The translations under genes and the position numbers were made by a program. From the NCBI RefSeq assembly GCF_029051645.1, contig NZ_JAACFS010000007.1:1-64000 (forward strand): a stretch of DNA of 64,000 nt, in the 5' to 3' direction. Positions within the stretch are counted from its first letter, which is position 1; each line of letters begins with the position of its first letter. Shown here piece after piece: positions 16,184 to 24,585 of this stretch. Source of the DNA: Bradyrhizobium sp. CSA112. Lineage in GTDB: Bacteria; Pseudomonadota; Alphaproteobacteria; Rhizobiales; Xanthobacteraceae. Under the pieces are notes generated by a model. The model worked only from the letters and a program-made list of their open reading frames with translations, did no database searches and was not told where the DNA came from.

Positions 16184-16456
16184 GTGAACGAAGGCCGGCG
16201 ATACGGACAATGCCGCGGATGGGCGATTGACGTGCTCCAGGAAGCCGGCGCCATCCGCGAGTGCGAGGAGCACGGTTGGATGCAGGACCGCGCCGATCCG
16301 CATGCCTGGGAGCGAGCGATCGATATCGCCCGTGAAGACCCGCCAGCAGGGGTCACCCCTGATGCAGCGGCGGCCGAGGTTCGCGACGTGCTGAACTCGA
16401 TCGGTGATACCTGCCCAGAATGCCCTGCTGATCAGAAGGACCGGCGCCGCGCATGA
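16184..16456 (+). CDS. Conserved hypothetical protein
   Basis: 90 residues from GTG 16184. Soluble, rich in acidic residues and Trp (AIDVLQEAGAIRECEEHGWM, PHAWERAIDIARED), ending with a Cys pair (TCPEC) and a charged tail. I recall similar short proteins in Bradyrhizobium but no function. It converges on the TolA-like gene with a 6-bp gap. The start is uncertain because no clear ribosome site precedes it. Confidence 0.5.
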   Translation: MNEGRRYGQCRGWAIDVLQEAGAIRECEEHGWMQDRADPHAWERAIDIAREDPPAGVTPDAAAAEVRDVLNSIGDTCPECPADQKDRRRA

Positions 16457-16462
16457 CAGAAA

Positions 16463-17074
16463 CTAACCCCGCGCGCGGCGCAGCGCGGCTTCCAATCGCT
16501 CCTTCTCCTTATCCCAGCGGGCTTTTTCGGCCTGCGAGCTCTTCTCGAGAGCCTCGACCTCCGCCTGGATGGCGGCGGCGCGCTTCGCGTGCTCCTGCTC
16601 GGCCTTGTCCAACGCAGCCTGCGCCTTGTCGACCGCCTGACGGCGTTCACGCTCCTTCTGCCTGGCGGCCTCTTCCTTCGCCCGTTCAACATCGCGGCGC
16701 TTCTGTTCCCGTTCGTAGGCGAGAGCGGCCTTTCGCTCCGCAGCCTCGTCGACAGGGCGAGAGGAAGGCTTCTTCGCCTTTGGGCCTTTCGACTTGCGGG
16801 CGGCTTTCGTTGATCCGCCGCCACCAAGATTGGTGGGCAGTTCAGCATGCTCGCTGAAAGGTCGGTCGGATCCGACCGGGCGCCTGAGAACGACGCCGGG
16901 CTTTGCCATGGTCGCGGCGATGATTTCCGGATCGTGGCTCTCCTTCGCAGCGCCTTGGTGGAAGAGATTGCTGTCTGCGCCCCACGCTTCCAGAGCCGCT
17001 TTCATGGAGGGAGTGGCGATCGCCAGATCGAAGAAACCTAGCGAAGTCTGGTAGGTCTTGAGTTTTCTGGCCAT
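16463..17074 (-). CDS. TolA-like coiled-coil protein near the Ku/ligase cluster
   Basis: 203 residues from ATG 17074. The first 70 residues form a conserved globular part (KTYQTSLGFFDLAIATPSMKAALEAWG...VLRRPVGSDRPFSEHAELP). From about residue 95 it is a highly charged Lys/Glu/Ala coiled coil (ERRQAVDKAQAALDKAEQEH) ending ALRRARG. Proteins of this kind are often annotated as TolA-like and sit near Ku/ligase genes in rhizobia, so a link to end joining is possible but not shown. The coiled-coil tail has a close relative fused to a regulator at 50308-51096. Confidence 0.75.
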   Translation of the reverse strand: MARKLKTYQTSLGFFDLAIATPSMKAALEAWGADSNLFHQGAAKESHDPEIIAATMAKPGVVLRRPVGSDRPFSEHAELPTNLGGGGSTKAARKSKGPKAKKPSSRPVDEAAERKAALAYEREQKRRDVERAKEEAARQKERERRQAVDKAQAALDKAEQEHAKRAAAIQAEVEALEKSSQAEKARWDKEKERLEAALRRARG

Positions 17075-17227
17075 CGGTCTGATCAGCCCTTCCCGTTCGA
17101 TAGTCAACGTCGCGCACTCTGGGATTGGTCGCGGCGTCTGACGGAACATGCCATGGCTTTGAGCGTTCCCTCATTCTTGAAGGACGTCCATGCATTACGC
17201 AACGCGCTCTGAAGGATTGGCCTTTGA

Positions 17228-18175
17228 ATGAGCCGGACGTCGACCCTGCCCAAGCGCTTACAGCCGATGCTCGCTACGCTCACCGACGCGCCCTTCGACG
17301 ACCCCGGCTGGGTTTTCGAGGACAAGTACGATGGCTTCCGGATGATCGCGGAAATCCGGCGGGGCAAGGTTGCGCTCTACAGCCGCACTGGCAAGATCAT
17401 CAGCCGCAGCTATATCGAGGTCGCCAAAGCGCTGGAGGGCGTGAAGGGCGACGCGGTGATCGACGGCGAGCTCGTCGCGATCGGAAAGGACGGCGTCTCG
17501 CATTTCCAGCTGCTTCAAAACGCGCTGCGCCATGAAGCGAAGCTGCTGTATTGTGCCTTCGATCTCATGTTCGAGAACGCAGCGGACTTACGCAAACTGC
17601 CTCTTCTCGAGCGCAAGGAGCGGCTGAAAGCGATCCTGCCGCGCCACCGGCTGATCGCCTTCAGCCGCCACCGCAAAGCGAACGGCACGAAATTTTTCGC
17701 CGAAGCCGAGCGGAAGGGTCTGGAAGGCGTCATGGCGAAGCGCGCCGACAGCGCGTATGTGTCCGGAAGCCGGACGCCGGATTGGCTGAAGATCAAGACG
17801 GCAAAGCGGCAGGAAGTGGTGATCGCCGGCTTCTCGGCGCCCAGGCGTAGTAGGCCGTTCTTCGGCGCCCTGGTCCTCGCCGTGCGGGAAGACGATGCAT
17901 GGCGCTACATCGGACATGTCGGCACTGGCTTCAGCCACAAGGTCCTGGAAGACCTCCATGCCAAGCTCGTGAAGCTGACGACCCCTAAATCACCCTTCCC
18001 TGCCAAAGTGAAGGACGAGGCCGCCACGACCTGGGTCAGGCCCTCGTTGGTGGCCGAGGTCAAATTCGCGGAGTGGACGAGTAAGGGCGAACTGCGCCAG
18101 CCCGTCTACCTCGGGCTCAGGTCCGACAAGCGGGCGAAGGATGTCGTGCGCGAGCGAGAACGTCCGCGCAAATAG
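17228..18175 (+). CDS. ligD: ATP-dependent DNA ligase, LigD ligase-domain type
   Basis: 315 residues. Adenylation domain with active-site Lys33 in EDKYDGFR, motif III near CAFDLMFE, motif IV EGVMAKRADSAYVSG and motif V DWLKIKTAKR, followed by an OB-fold (VVIAGFSAPRRSRPFFGAL). The polymerase and phosphoesterase domains of full LigD are absent, so this is a stand-alone ligase of the Ku-linked type. It would seal double-strand breaks held by Ku, whose gene lies 1.1 kb downstream on the other strand. A decayed ligase fragment is also present at 5147. Confidence 0.9.
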   Translation: MSRTSTLPKRLQPMLATLTDAPFDDPGWVFEDKYDGFRMIAEIRRGKVALYSRTGKIISRSYIEVAKALEGVKGDAVIDGELVAIGKDGVSHFQLLQNALRHEAKLLYCAFDLMFENAADLRKLPLLERKERLKAILPRHRLIAFSRHRKANGTKFFAEAERKGLEGVMAKRADSAYVSGSRTPDWLKIKTAKRQEVVIAGFSAPRRSRPFFGALVLAVREDDAWRYIGHVGTGFSHKVLEDLHAKLVKLTTPKSPFPAKVKDEAATTWVRPSLVAEVKFAEWTSKGELRQPVYLGLRSDKRAKDVVRERERPRK

Positions 18176-18258
18176 CGCTTCCCTTCGGGCGTAACCGGCA
18201 AACGGAACGCATTAACGCATTCGTCTCCTTCGCTGTGAATCTCTGCGCGGTGGTGCGC

Positions 18259-18723
18259 TCAGTCGCCTCCAAGGTCGTGGATTTCCGCTCGCATGCCCTC
18301 ACGCGTGACTTCGAGCGTCGCAAGCGTGATCGGCAGCTTGAAGCGCCGGCGTCCCGCGCTGCCGGGATTCAGGTAGAGAACGCCACCGACCGTGTCGATC
18401 TTCGGCACGTGGGAATGCCCGGAGACGATGACGTCGATGCCGGCGCCGGGATAGGCCTTCAGCGTCTTCAGGTCGTGCAGAACGTAGATTGACTGTCCCG
18501 CCAAGCGCACGAGCTTCGTGTCGGGGTATTCGCGGGCCCACTCGCCACTGTCCACGTTTCCACGGATGGCGGTGACAGGGGCGATCCGGCGAAGCGCGTC
18601 GACGATCTCGGGACGCCCGATGTCGCCGGCATGGATGATGTGATCGACGCCCGTGAGGCCTCGTTCCGCCTCGGGCCTCAACAGGCCGTGCGTGTCCGAA
18701 ATGATTCCAATCCTGAACATCAT
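18259..18723 (-). CDS. YfcE-type metallophosphoesterase
   Basis: 154 residues. The calcineurin-like pattern is clear: GIISDTHG, HAGDIG, AIRGNVD, HDLK and GHSHVP, the metal ligands of the MJ0936/YfcE family. These are manganese-dependent phosphodiesterases of broad specificity. The start overlaps the stop of the Nudix gene by 4 bp, so the two are translationally coupled and may act together on nucleotides or damaged ends. Confidence 0.9.
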   Translation of the reverse strand: MMFRIGIISDTHGLLRPEAERGLTGVDHIIHAGDIGRPEIVDALRRIAPVTAIRGNVDSGEWAREYPDTKLVRLAGQSIYVLHDLKTLKAYPGAGIDVIVSGHSHVPKIDTVGGVLYLNPGSAGRRRFKLPITLATLEVTREGMRAEIHDLGGD

Positions 18724-19223
18724 TTCCCGGCGCTCTCAACCGCGATCGCCAAAAGACGATCGAGAAGCTCTACCTGCCCGGACAGCATCTTCGTCCGCGC
18801 GAACTCGATATTGAACCATTCCGCGCGGTCGACTTCGGGAAATCTCTGCCGTCGACCGCTTCGGGGCGGCCATTCGATATCGAACGTATTGCTGGTCAGT
18901 GCCGCCGGGTCAAAATGGCCCTCGCCGGCGAATGCGATAACGCGCTTCCCTCCTCGCTGTCGGACCTCCCCCAGGGCCTGCAGTGGACCAATCGAAGCGC
19001 TCGGGCCGAGTTCTTCGGCAAACTCGCGCCGCGCGACGTGCTCTGGAGCATCCGCGGCATCGATTTCGCCCTTCGGAATGGACCATGCGCCATTGTCCTT
19101 CTTGCGCCAGAACGGACCGCCGGGATGAACGAGCAGAACCTCGAGCCCGCGAGCGCGCTTGCGGTAGGCGAGAATGCCCGCGCTCAAGGTTGATCTCCTG
19201 GAAGTTTTTTTCAGCGCAGCCAT
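18720..19223 (-). CDS. Nudix hydrolase (Ku-cluster member)
   Basis: 167 residues from ATG 19223. The Nudix box is KGEIDAADAPEHVARREFAEELG: the REFAEELG core is intact but the first glutamate of the box is an aspartate. The ends SAGILAYR and FDIEWPPRSGRRQ resemble Ap4A/NTP pyrophosphohydrolase-like proteins. It is coupled to the phosphoesterase downstream and lies 62 bp downstream of Ku on the same strand. A paralogue with a standard box is at 59676-60167. Confidence 0.9.
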   Translation of the reverse strand: MAALKKTSRRSTLSAGILAYRKRARGLEVLLVHPGGPFWRKKDNGAWSIPKGEIDAADAPEHVARREFAEELGPSASIGPLQALGEVRQRGGKRVIAFAGEGHFDPAALTSNTFDIEWPPRSGRRQRFPEVDRAEWFNIEFARTKMLSGQVELLDRLLAIAVESAGK

Positions 19224-19285
19224 ATCGCTCCCTGCCGCTGACGGCGAAGTAACGGCCGTCTGGCGTCACTGGACTTAACGACACG

Positions 19286-20215
19286 CTAGGCCGACTTCCG
19301 CTGCGGTCTGGCCGCCGGCTTCTTCGCGGCCTCCTTCGCAGGTTTCTTGCCGGCGATCGGCATCAACATTTCCTTCTGCCCGGCCGCCGCCTTACGCGCC
19401 TTCTTGGCTGGCTTCTTCGGCGCCTCTGTCGCTGCCGACGCGTCTCTTCCGATGCTCTTGCGCAACGCGTCCATCAGGTCGACCACGTTCTCACCGCGCG
19501 GGCGCTCTTTGGCGGTGATGGGTTTGCCGGCGCGCTTCTGGTTGATGAGATCAATGAGGGCGGTTTCGTACTGGTCTTCGAACTTGTCCGGCTCGAAGTG
19601 GCCCGCCTTCTGATTGACGATGTGCTTGGCGAGATCAAGCATGTCCTTGGTGACTTTGACGTCCTGGATCTCGTCGAAATACTCATCCGCGGAACGGACT
19701 TCGTAGGGATAGCGCAGCAGCGTCCCCATCAGCCCCTTGTCGAGCGGCTCCAGCGCGATGATGTGCTCGCGATTGGTCAGCACCACACGACCGATTGCGA
19801 CCTTGTTCATCTCGCGGATGGTTTCGCGGATGACGGCGAAGGCGTCGTGGCCGACTTTCCCGTCCGGCACCAAGTAGTAGGGACGGATCAGATACCTCGG
19901 GTCGATCTCGCTGCGGTCGACAAACTCGTCGATCTCAATGGTTCGGGTCGATTCCAGCGCGACGTTCTCGAGCTCCTCCTTCGTCACTTCGATGAAGGTG
20001 TCGGTGTCGACTTTGTAGCCCTTGACGATGTCCTCGTTGGCGACCTCCTCGCCGGTGTCGGCGTCCACCTTGGCGTACTTGATCCGGTGGCCGGTCTTTC
20101 GGTTGAGCTGGTTGAACGAGATCTTTTCGGATTCCGACGTGGCCGGATAGAGCGCTACCGGACAGGTGACGAGGGAAAGACGCAGGAAGCCTTTCCAGTT
20201 AGCGCGGGGGGCCAT
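19286..20215 (-). CDS. ku: Non-homologous end joining protein Ku
   Basis: 309 residues from ATG 20215 (GGAG upstream). The Ku fold is recognisable through MAPRANWKGFLRLSLVTCPV, KTGHRIKYAKVDADTGEEV, the ESTRTIEIDEFVD strand and ALIDLINQKRAGKPI. The C-terminal 60 residues are rich in Lys/Ala/Pro (KKPAKKARKAA), a DNA-contacting tail common in bacterial Ku. As a homodimer it would bind broken DNA ends and recruit the ligase. It heads a leftward cluster with the Nudix and phosphoesterase genes, with ligase and TolA-like genes beyond. Confidence 0.95.
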   Translation of the reverse strand: MAPRANWKGFLRLSLVTCPVALYPATSESEKISFNQLNRKTGHRIKYAKVDADTGEEVANEDIVKGYKVDTDTFIEVTKEELENVALESTRTIEIDEFVDRSEIDPRYLIRPYYLVPDGKVGHDAFAVIRETIREMNKVAIGRVVLTNREHIIALEPLDKGLMGTLLRYPYEVRSADEYFDEIQDVKVTKDMLDLAKHIVNQKAGHFEPDKFEDQYETALIDLINQKRAGKPITAKERPRGENVVDLMDALRKSIGRDASAATEAPKKPAKKARKAAAGQKEMLMPIAGKKPAKEAAKKPAARPQRKSA

Positions 20216-20359
20216 GGCGGGGAACTCCAATACTGATGCCGGATTCAAGACGATCCACCCAGCTTGGTTCCGACATCGCGACCTTCCCAACAGGACGATT
20301 TTTTCTCAACGACCACTTAGGCGGACTCGACTTTTGTTCACTTTATGTTCTAATTCGGA

Positions 20360-20754
20360 GTGACCGACCGACCCGCGAGCTGGCGCATGCCGACCCCAAA
20401 GCAGATGGAAAAGCTGGCCGCTGAAGCCGTCCGCAGGCGGCCCCCTCCGCTGCGGCTCCGGATGCGCCCCTCCCGGCCGAATACTGGGAATCGGTTCTCA
20501 AAGACCCTCGCGCCGGCGCGACCGGGGCTGAGATGCGGCAGCGACGTCTTTGCGAGATTCAGCGTCACGTGCTGCGCATTTCCTGCCGTCGCTGCGAGCG
20601 GACCGTCGAAATCCAGACCGCCAATGCAGTCCGATTGTATGGCGGCAACGCGGTCTGGAACGACGTCGCACAGCGACTGCTCGACAACACGTGCCAGCAG
20701 CGCACCGGAAGACACGAAGAAGACGGGTGCTGGCCGGGATTTGACATAACCTAG
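20360..20754 (+). pseudogene. Frameshifted zinc-ribbon-type hypothetical gene
   Basis: The frame opens at ATG 20360 (MTDRPASWRMPTPKQMEKLA) and is interrupted near 20440, after which the family-like reading continues in another frame: LPAEYWESVLKDPRAG, MRQRRLCEIQRHVLRISC, RRCERTVEIQTANAVRLYG and ending DGCWPGFD. I recall this second part as a common Bradyrhizobium hypothetical protein. A one-base deletion explains the break; a sequencing error cannot be excluded. Confidence 0.55.
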
Positions 20755-20791
20755 CCTGCACCCCGAGTTTGGTCTGCGCTTGGATGTGCGG

Positions 20792-21241
20792 ATGGCGCCA
20801 AAACACCACCCCACGCCGCTGTCAGGCGGAGACCGAAAGGCACTGACGAAGGAATTGGGGAAAGCACGCGCGATGACCGGCATTCTGGCTGCGCAATCAG
20901 CAGAGATGCGAGCCAAGGGCGCTGCGCTGATTCAGCAGGCCGATAGGTTGCTCTGTGAAAGCTGGAACGAGCGGATGTGGAGCGATGGCGAGCCGATCGA
21001 CCCCTCGCCAACAATTGACCAGGCTATCAACGGCGGCTTTCCGTGGCTGGAAATCCAGTGTTCGCGGTGCAAGACCCCGAACGATGTCGATCTGGCAACC
21101 CTCAAGCATCCGCCGACCACCTTCGTGCACGATCTTGCAAGTCGTCTGCGCTGCCGCAAATGCGCCAAGGCCGGGCGGCGCCCCTCCGCGACCTTGCTCC
21201 AACTTGGTTGGCAGCCGCGTCACCCTCGAGCGGAGGTCTAG
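20792..21241 (+). CDS. Zinc-ribbon conserved hypothetical protein
   Basis: 149 residues from ATG 20792. The N-terminal half is helical (KALTKELGKARAMTG, MRAKGAALIQQADRLLCESW). The C-terminal half has two CxxC pairs, CSRC and CRKC, about 32 residues apart, as in zinc ribbons, with SPTIDQAINGGFPWLEI before the first. Related but broken frames lie at 34793-35241. Function unknown; the link to repair genes next door may be only positional. Confidence 0.65.
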   Translation: MAPKHHPTPLSGGDRKALTKELGKARAMTGILAAQSAEMRAKGAALIQQADRLLCESWNERMWSDGEPIDPSPTIDQAINGGFPWLEIQCSRCKTPNDVDLATLKHPPTTFVHDLASRLRCRKCAKAGRRPSATLLQLGWQPRHPRAEV

Positions 21242-21242
21242 G

Positions 21243-23363
21243 TTGCGATCGAAGCAGGAATCATTGACCGTCGTTGATTCCAACCATGAACGGACGCCAA
21301 AGGTGCAGACGGCAACCGCCTACCTCGAAACCCTCAATCCCGAGCAACGGCGGGCCGTGGAGCACGGCGCCGAGGGAGGATTGGCGGCACCGCCCCTGCT
21401 CGTCATCGCCGGCGCAGGTTCCGGAAAGACCAACACCCTCGCCCATCGGGTGGCCCACCTGATCGTTCAGGGCGCCGACCCGCGCCGGATCCTGCTGATG
21501 ACGTTTTCCCGTCGCGCCGCCTCCGAGATGACCAAACGGGTCGAACGCATCGCACGCAAGGTGTTGGGCGACGCCAGTGTCATGACCGACGCGCTGACCT
21601 GGGCCGGAACTTACCACGGCATCGGCGCCCGGCTGCTGCGCGAATACGCCGAACAGATCGGCCTCGACCCCGCCTTTACGATTCACGACCGCGAAGACTC
21701 CGCGGACCTCATGAACCTGGTCAGACACGAGAAGGGCTTCTCGAAAACCGAAAGCCGCTTTCCGACCAAGGGCCCGTGCCTCTCCATCTATTCGCGCTGC
21801 GTCAACGCCGAGCTACCGATCGAGCAGGTCCTTGGAGCGTCGTATCCATGGTGCGCCGGGTGGGCGGCCGAGCTGAAGGAACTGTTCGCGGCCTATGTCG
21901 AAGCCAAGCAGAAGCAGAACGTTCTCGATTACGACGACCTCCTGCTCTATTGGGCGCTGATGGTCGGCGACGCCACCTTGGCGGACGACATCGGCGGCCG
22001 TTTCGATCACGTCCTCGTCGACGAGTATCAGGACACGAACCGGCTGCAGTCCTCGATCCTGCTGGCGCTGAAGCCCGGAGGCCGGGGCCTGACCGTCGTC
22101 GGCGACGACGCCCAATCGATCTACTCGTTCCGCGCCGCGACCGTGCGCAACATCCTGGATTTTCCAGACCAATTCTCGCCGCCTGCGAGCATCATTACGC
22201 TCGACCGCAACTATCGCTCGACGCAACCGGTTCTCGCCGCCGCCAACGGCGTCATCGGTCTCGCCAAGGAGCGTTTTACCAAGAACCTCTGGACCGAGCG
22301 AACGTCCGGAGCCAAGCCGCAACTCGTCACCGTCCGCGACGAGGCCGACCAGGCGCGCTTCATCGTCGAACACATCCTGGAGAACCGCGAGTCCGGCACG
22401 CTCCTCAAGGAGCAGGCCGTTCTGTTCCGGACATCCAGCCACAGCGGGCCGCTTGAGATCGAACTCACGCGCCGGAACATCCCGTTCGTGAAGTTCGGCG
22501 GACTGAAGTTTCTCGACGCCGCCCACATCAAGGACATGCTGGCCTTGCTGCGGTTCGTCGAGAATCCGCGCGACCGCGTCGCTGGCTTCCGTCTGCTGCA
22601 TCTGCTGCCCGGCGTCGGTTCCGCAACCGCGCAACGCGTGCTCGACCGCATGACGGAGGCCGCCGACCCCATCGCGGCGCTCGCAAGCATACCGACGCCT
22701 CCGCGTGCCGGCGACGACTGGAGGGCCTTCGTCGAGACCTTGGGCAATCTCCGATATTCGGAATGGCCCGTCGATCTGGAGCGTGCACGCCTCTGGTACG
22801 AACCGCATCTCGACCGCATCCATGAAGACGCCGAGACCCGGCGGGCTGACTTGATCCAGCTCGAGCAGATCGCCTCGGGATATCCTTCGCGCGAACGCTT
22901 CCTGACCGGGCTCACCCTGGATCCGCCCGACGCGACCAGCGACCAGGCCGGCGTGCCGCTGCTCGACGAGGACTATCTGATCCTGTCGACGATTCACTCC
23001 GCCAAGGGCCAGGAGTGGAAGTCGGTCTATTTGCTCAACGTCGTCGATGGCTGCAAGCCTTCTGACCTCGGTGCCGGCACGTCGGCCGAGATCGAGGAGG
23101 AACGTCGACTGCTCTACGTTGCCATGACCCGCGCGAAGGACGACCTTCATCTGGTCGTGCCGCAGCGGTTCTTCGTCCACGGCCAACATGCGCAGGGCGA
23201 TCGCCACCTCTATGCCTCCAGGACGCGCTTCATTCCCGAAAAGCTGCTGGGTCTGTTCGAGCGGACTTCCTGGCCGATTGTGCCTGCCGGTACTGCGGCG
23301 CGCACCCCCGGCCAAGGACCCAAGGTGGATATTGGCGCCCGCATGCGGGGAATGTGGCGGTAA
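21243..23363 (+). CDS. UvrD/Rep-like SF1A DNA helicase
   Basis: 706 residues if started at TTG 21243 (GGAGG six bases upstream); GTG 21303 is the alternative. Helicase motifs in order: Walker A AGAGSGKTNTL, motif Ia MTFSRRAASEM, motif II DEYQDTN, motif III GDDAQSIYSFRAA, motif IV LDRNYRSTQ, motif V TIHSAKGQEW and motif VI YVAMTRAKDDL. A 3'-to-5' DNA helicase in repair is expected. It heads a rightward row with a nuclease-like protein, SRAP and DNA polymerase IV, with gaps of 14 bp, 56 bp and a 4-bp overlap, that looks like a damage-response operon. Confidence 0.93.
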   Translation: MRSKQESLTVVDSNHERTPKVQTATAYLETLNPEQRRAVEHGAEGGLAAPPLLVIAGAGSGKTNTLAHRVAHLIVQGADPRRILLMTFSRRAASEMTKRVERIARKVLGDASVMTDALTWAGTYHGIGARLLREYAEQIGLDPAFTIHDREDSADLMNLVRHEKGFSKTESRFPTKGPCLSIYSRCVNAELPIEQVLGASYPWCAGWAAELKELFAAYVEAKQKQNVLDYDDLLLYWALMVGDATLADDIGGRFDHVLVDEYQDTNRLQSSILLALKPGGRGLTVVGDDAQSIYSFRAATVRNILDFPDQFSPPASIITLDRNYRSTQPVLAAANGVIGLAKERFTKNLWTERTSGAKPQLVTVRDEADQARFIVEHILENRESGTLLKEQAVLFRTSSHSGPLEIELTRRNIPFVKFGGLKFLDAAHIKDMLALLRFVENPRDRVAGFRLLHLLPGVGSATAQRVLDRMTEAADPIAALASIPTPPRAGDDWRAFVETLGNLRYSEWPVDLERARLWYEPHLDRIHEDAETRRADLIQLEQIASGYPSRERFLTGLTLDPPDATSDQAGVPLLDEDYLILSTIHSAKGQEWKSVYLLNVVDGCKPSDLGAGTSAEIEEERRLLYVAMTRAKDDLHLVVPQRFFVHGQHAQGDRHLYASRTRFIPEKLLGLFERTSWPIVPAGTAARTPGQGPKVDIGARMRGMWR

Positions 23364-23377
23364 CGGTAGATAGCGAA

Positions 23378-23803
23378 ATGAGATTACTCGCCGCAATGGT
23401 CGCCGCATTTGTTTGTTCGCCAGCGATAGCGGCGGACTACCTGGGAAAGGTTCTAGTCGTGTCGGACGGAGACACCTTCACCATGGAAGGCGATGGCGCC
23501 AAGGTACGCGTGAGGATCTGCGGAATCGACGCACCCGAACGCGGGCAAGCTGGTTACGGACAGGCCGCCGGCGCGTTGTCGAACATGATCGAGGGCAAGA
23601 CGGTCCATTGCCTGCAAGTGGGTGATGGCACCGTCTGCGACGGGCGGTCCCGACCTACCAGTCGGGACCGCATTGTGGCACAGTGCTTCCTCGACAAGTT
23701 CGACATCGCGGAACAGATGACCAGGTCCGGCACCGCGTGCGACTGGCCCAGATTCTCCGGCGGCAGGTACAAGATCAGCGACACCACCTGCTCGCGCAAA
23801 TAG
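23378..23803 (+). CDS. Exported SNase-like (thermonuclease fold) protein
   Basis: 141 residues from ATG 23378. Signal peptide MRLLAAMVAAFVCSPAIAA, then an OB-fold of staphylococcal-nuclease type: VVSDGDTF, VRICGIDAPERGQ and RDRIVAQC supply the usual Asp, Arg, Glu and Arg. Extra cysteines (CLQVGDGTVC, CFLD) suggest disulphides in the periplasm. It starts 14 bp after the helicase gene, an odd partner for cytoplasmic repair enzymes. Confidence 0.8.
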   Translation: MRLLAAMVAAFVCSPAIAADYLGKVLVVSDGDTFTMEGDGAKVRVRICGIDAPERGQAGYGQAAGALSNMIEGKTVHCLQVGDGTVCDGRSRPTSRDRIVAQCFLDKFDIAEQMTRSGTACDWPRFSGGRYKISDTTCSRK

Positions 23804-23859
23804 GTTTCGACGCCGTTCAAAGGCCGTTCGTGCGGCCGCCAAAGCAGACGAGACACCCC

Positions 23860-24585
23860 GTGTGCAATCTCTACTCGATCACCACCAACCAGGCCGCCAT
23901 CATCGCGCTGTTTCGGGTGATCAACCGGTATGTCGGCAATCTGGCGCCGATGCCCGGCGTGTTCCCCGATTACAAGGCACCAATCGTGCGCAACGGACCC
24001 GGGGGCCGCGAACTCGCCACGGCGCGGTGGGGCATGCCATCGTCATCAAAAGCGTTGATGGACGCCACCAAAAAACGAACCGAAAAGCTGCAAGCCAAGG
24101 GCAAGCCGGTCGACTTCAAGGAATTGCTTCGAATGGAGCCTGACGGCGGCACGACCAACATCCGCAATGTAAAGAGCAACCACTGGACGCGTTGGCTCGG
24201 CGTCGAGAACCGTTGCGTGGTGCCGTTTAACTCCTTCAGCGAATTCAACAAGGTCGAAGGCGGCGACATCTGGTTCGCGCTCGATGAGACCCGTCACCTC
24301 GCCTGCTTCGCCCGCATCTGGACTAACTGGACCTCCGTTCGGAAGGTCAAGGAAGGCGAGACCACCAACGATCTCTACGCGTTCCTTACGACGGAGCCCA
24401 ACGCCGAGGTCGGCACCATCCACCCCAAGGCAATGCCTGTGATCTTGACGACGCCGGACGAATTCGAAACCTGGATGACGGCTCCTCCGGACGAGGTCTT
24501 GAAGCTGCAACGGCCGCTTTCGGACGGGTCGCTCAAAATCGTCGCCCGCGGCGTCAAGGAAGACCCAGCCGGGCAGACAATGTGA
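23860..24585 (+). CDS. SRAP (SOS response-associated peptidase, YedK/HMCES family)
   Basis: 241 residues starting at GTG 23860, chosen because it places Cys at position 2 (M-C-N-L-Y-S), the residue that crosslinks to abasic sites in this family. Other landmarks are WGMPS, RCVVPFNSFSEF (glutamate) and TIHPKAMPVIL (histidine). SRAP proteins shield abasic sites in single-stranded DNA. Its TGA overlaps the start of dinB by 4 bp, so the two are co-translated. Confidence 0.92.
   Translation: MCNLYSITTNQAAIIALFRVINRYVGNLAPMPGVFPDYKAPIVRNGPGGRELATARWGMPSSSKALMDATKKRTEKLQAKGKPVDFKELLRMEPDGGTTNIRNVKSNHWTRWLGVENRCVVPFNSFSEFNKVEGGDIWFALDETRHLACFARIWTNWTSVRKVKEGETTNDLYAFLTTEPNAEVGTIHPKAMPVILTTPDEFETWMTAPPDEVLKLQRPLSDGSLKIVARGVKEDPAGQTM

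Noticed and set aside
21813..23408. Long minus-strand open frame of 531 codons opposite the UvrD-like helicase
   Set aside because: The plus strand has all seven helicase motifs; the minus frame has none of any family.
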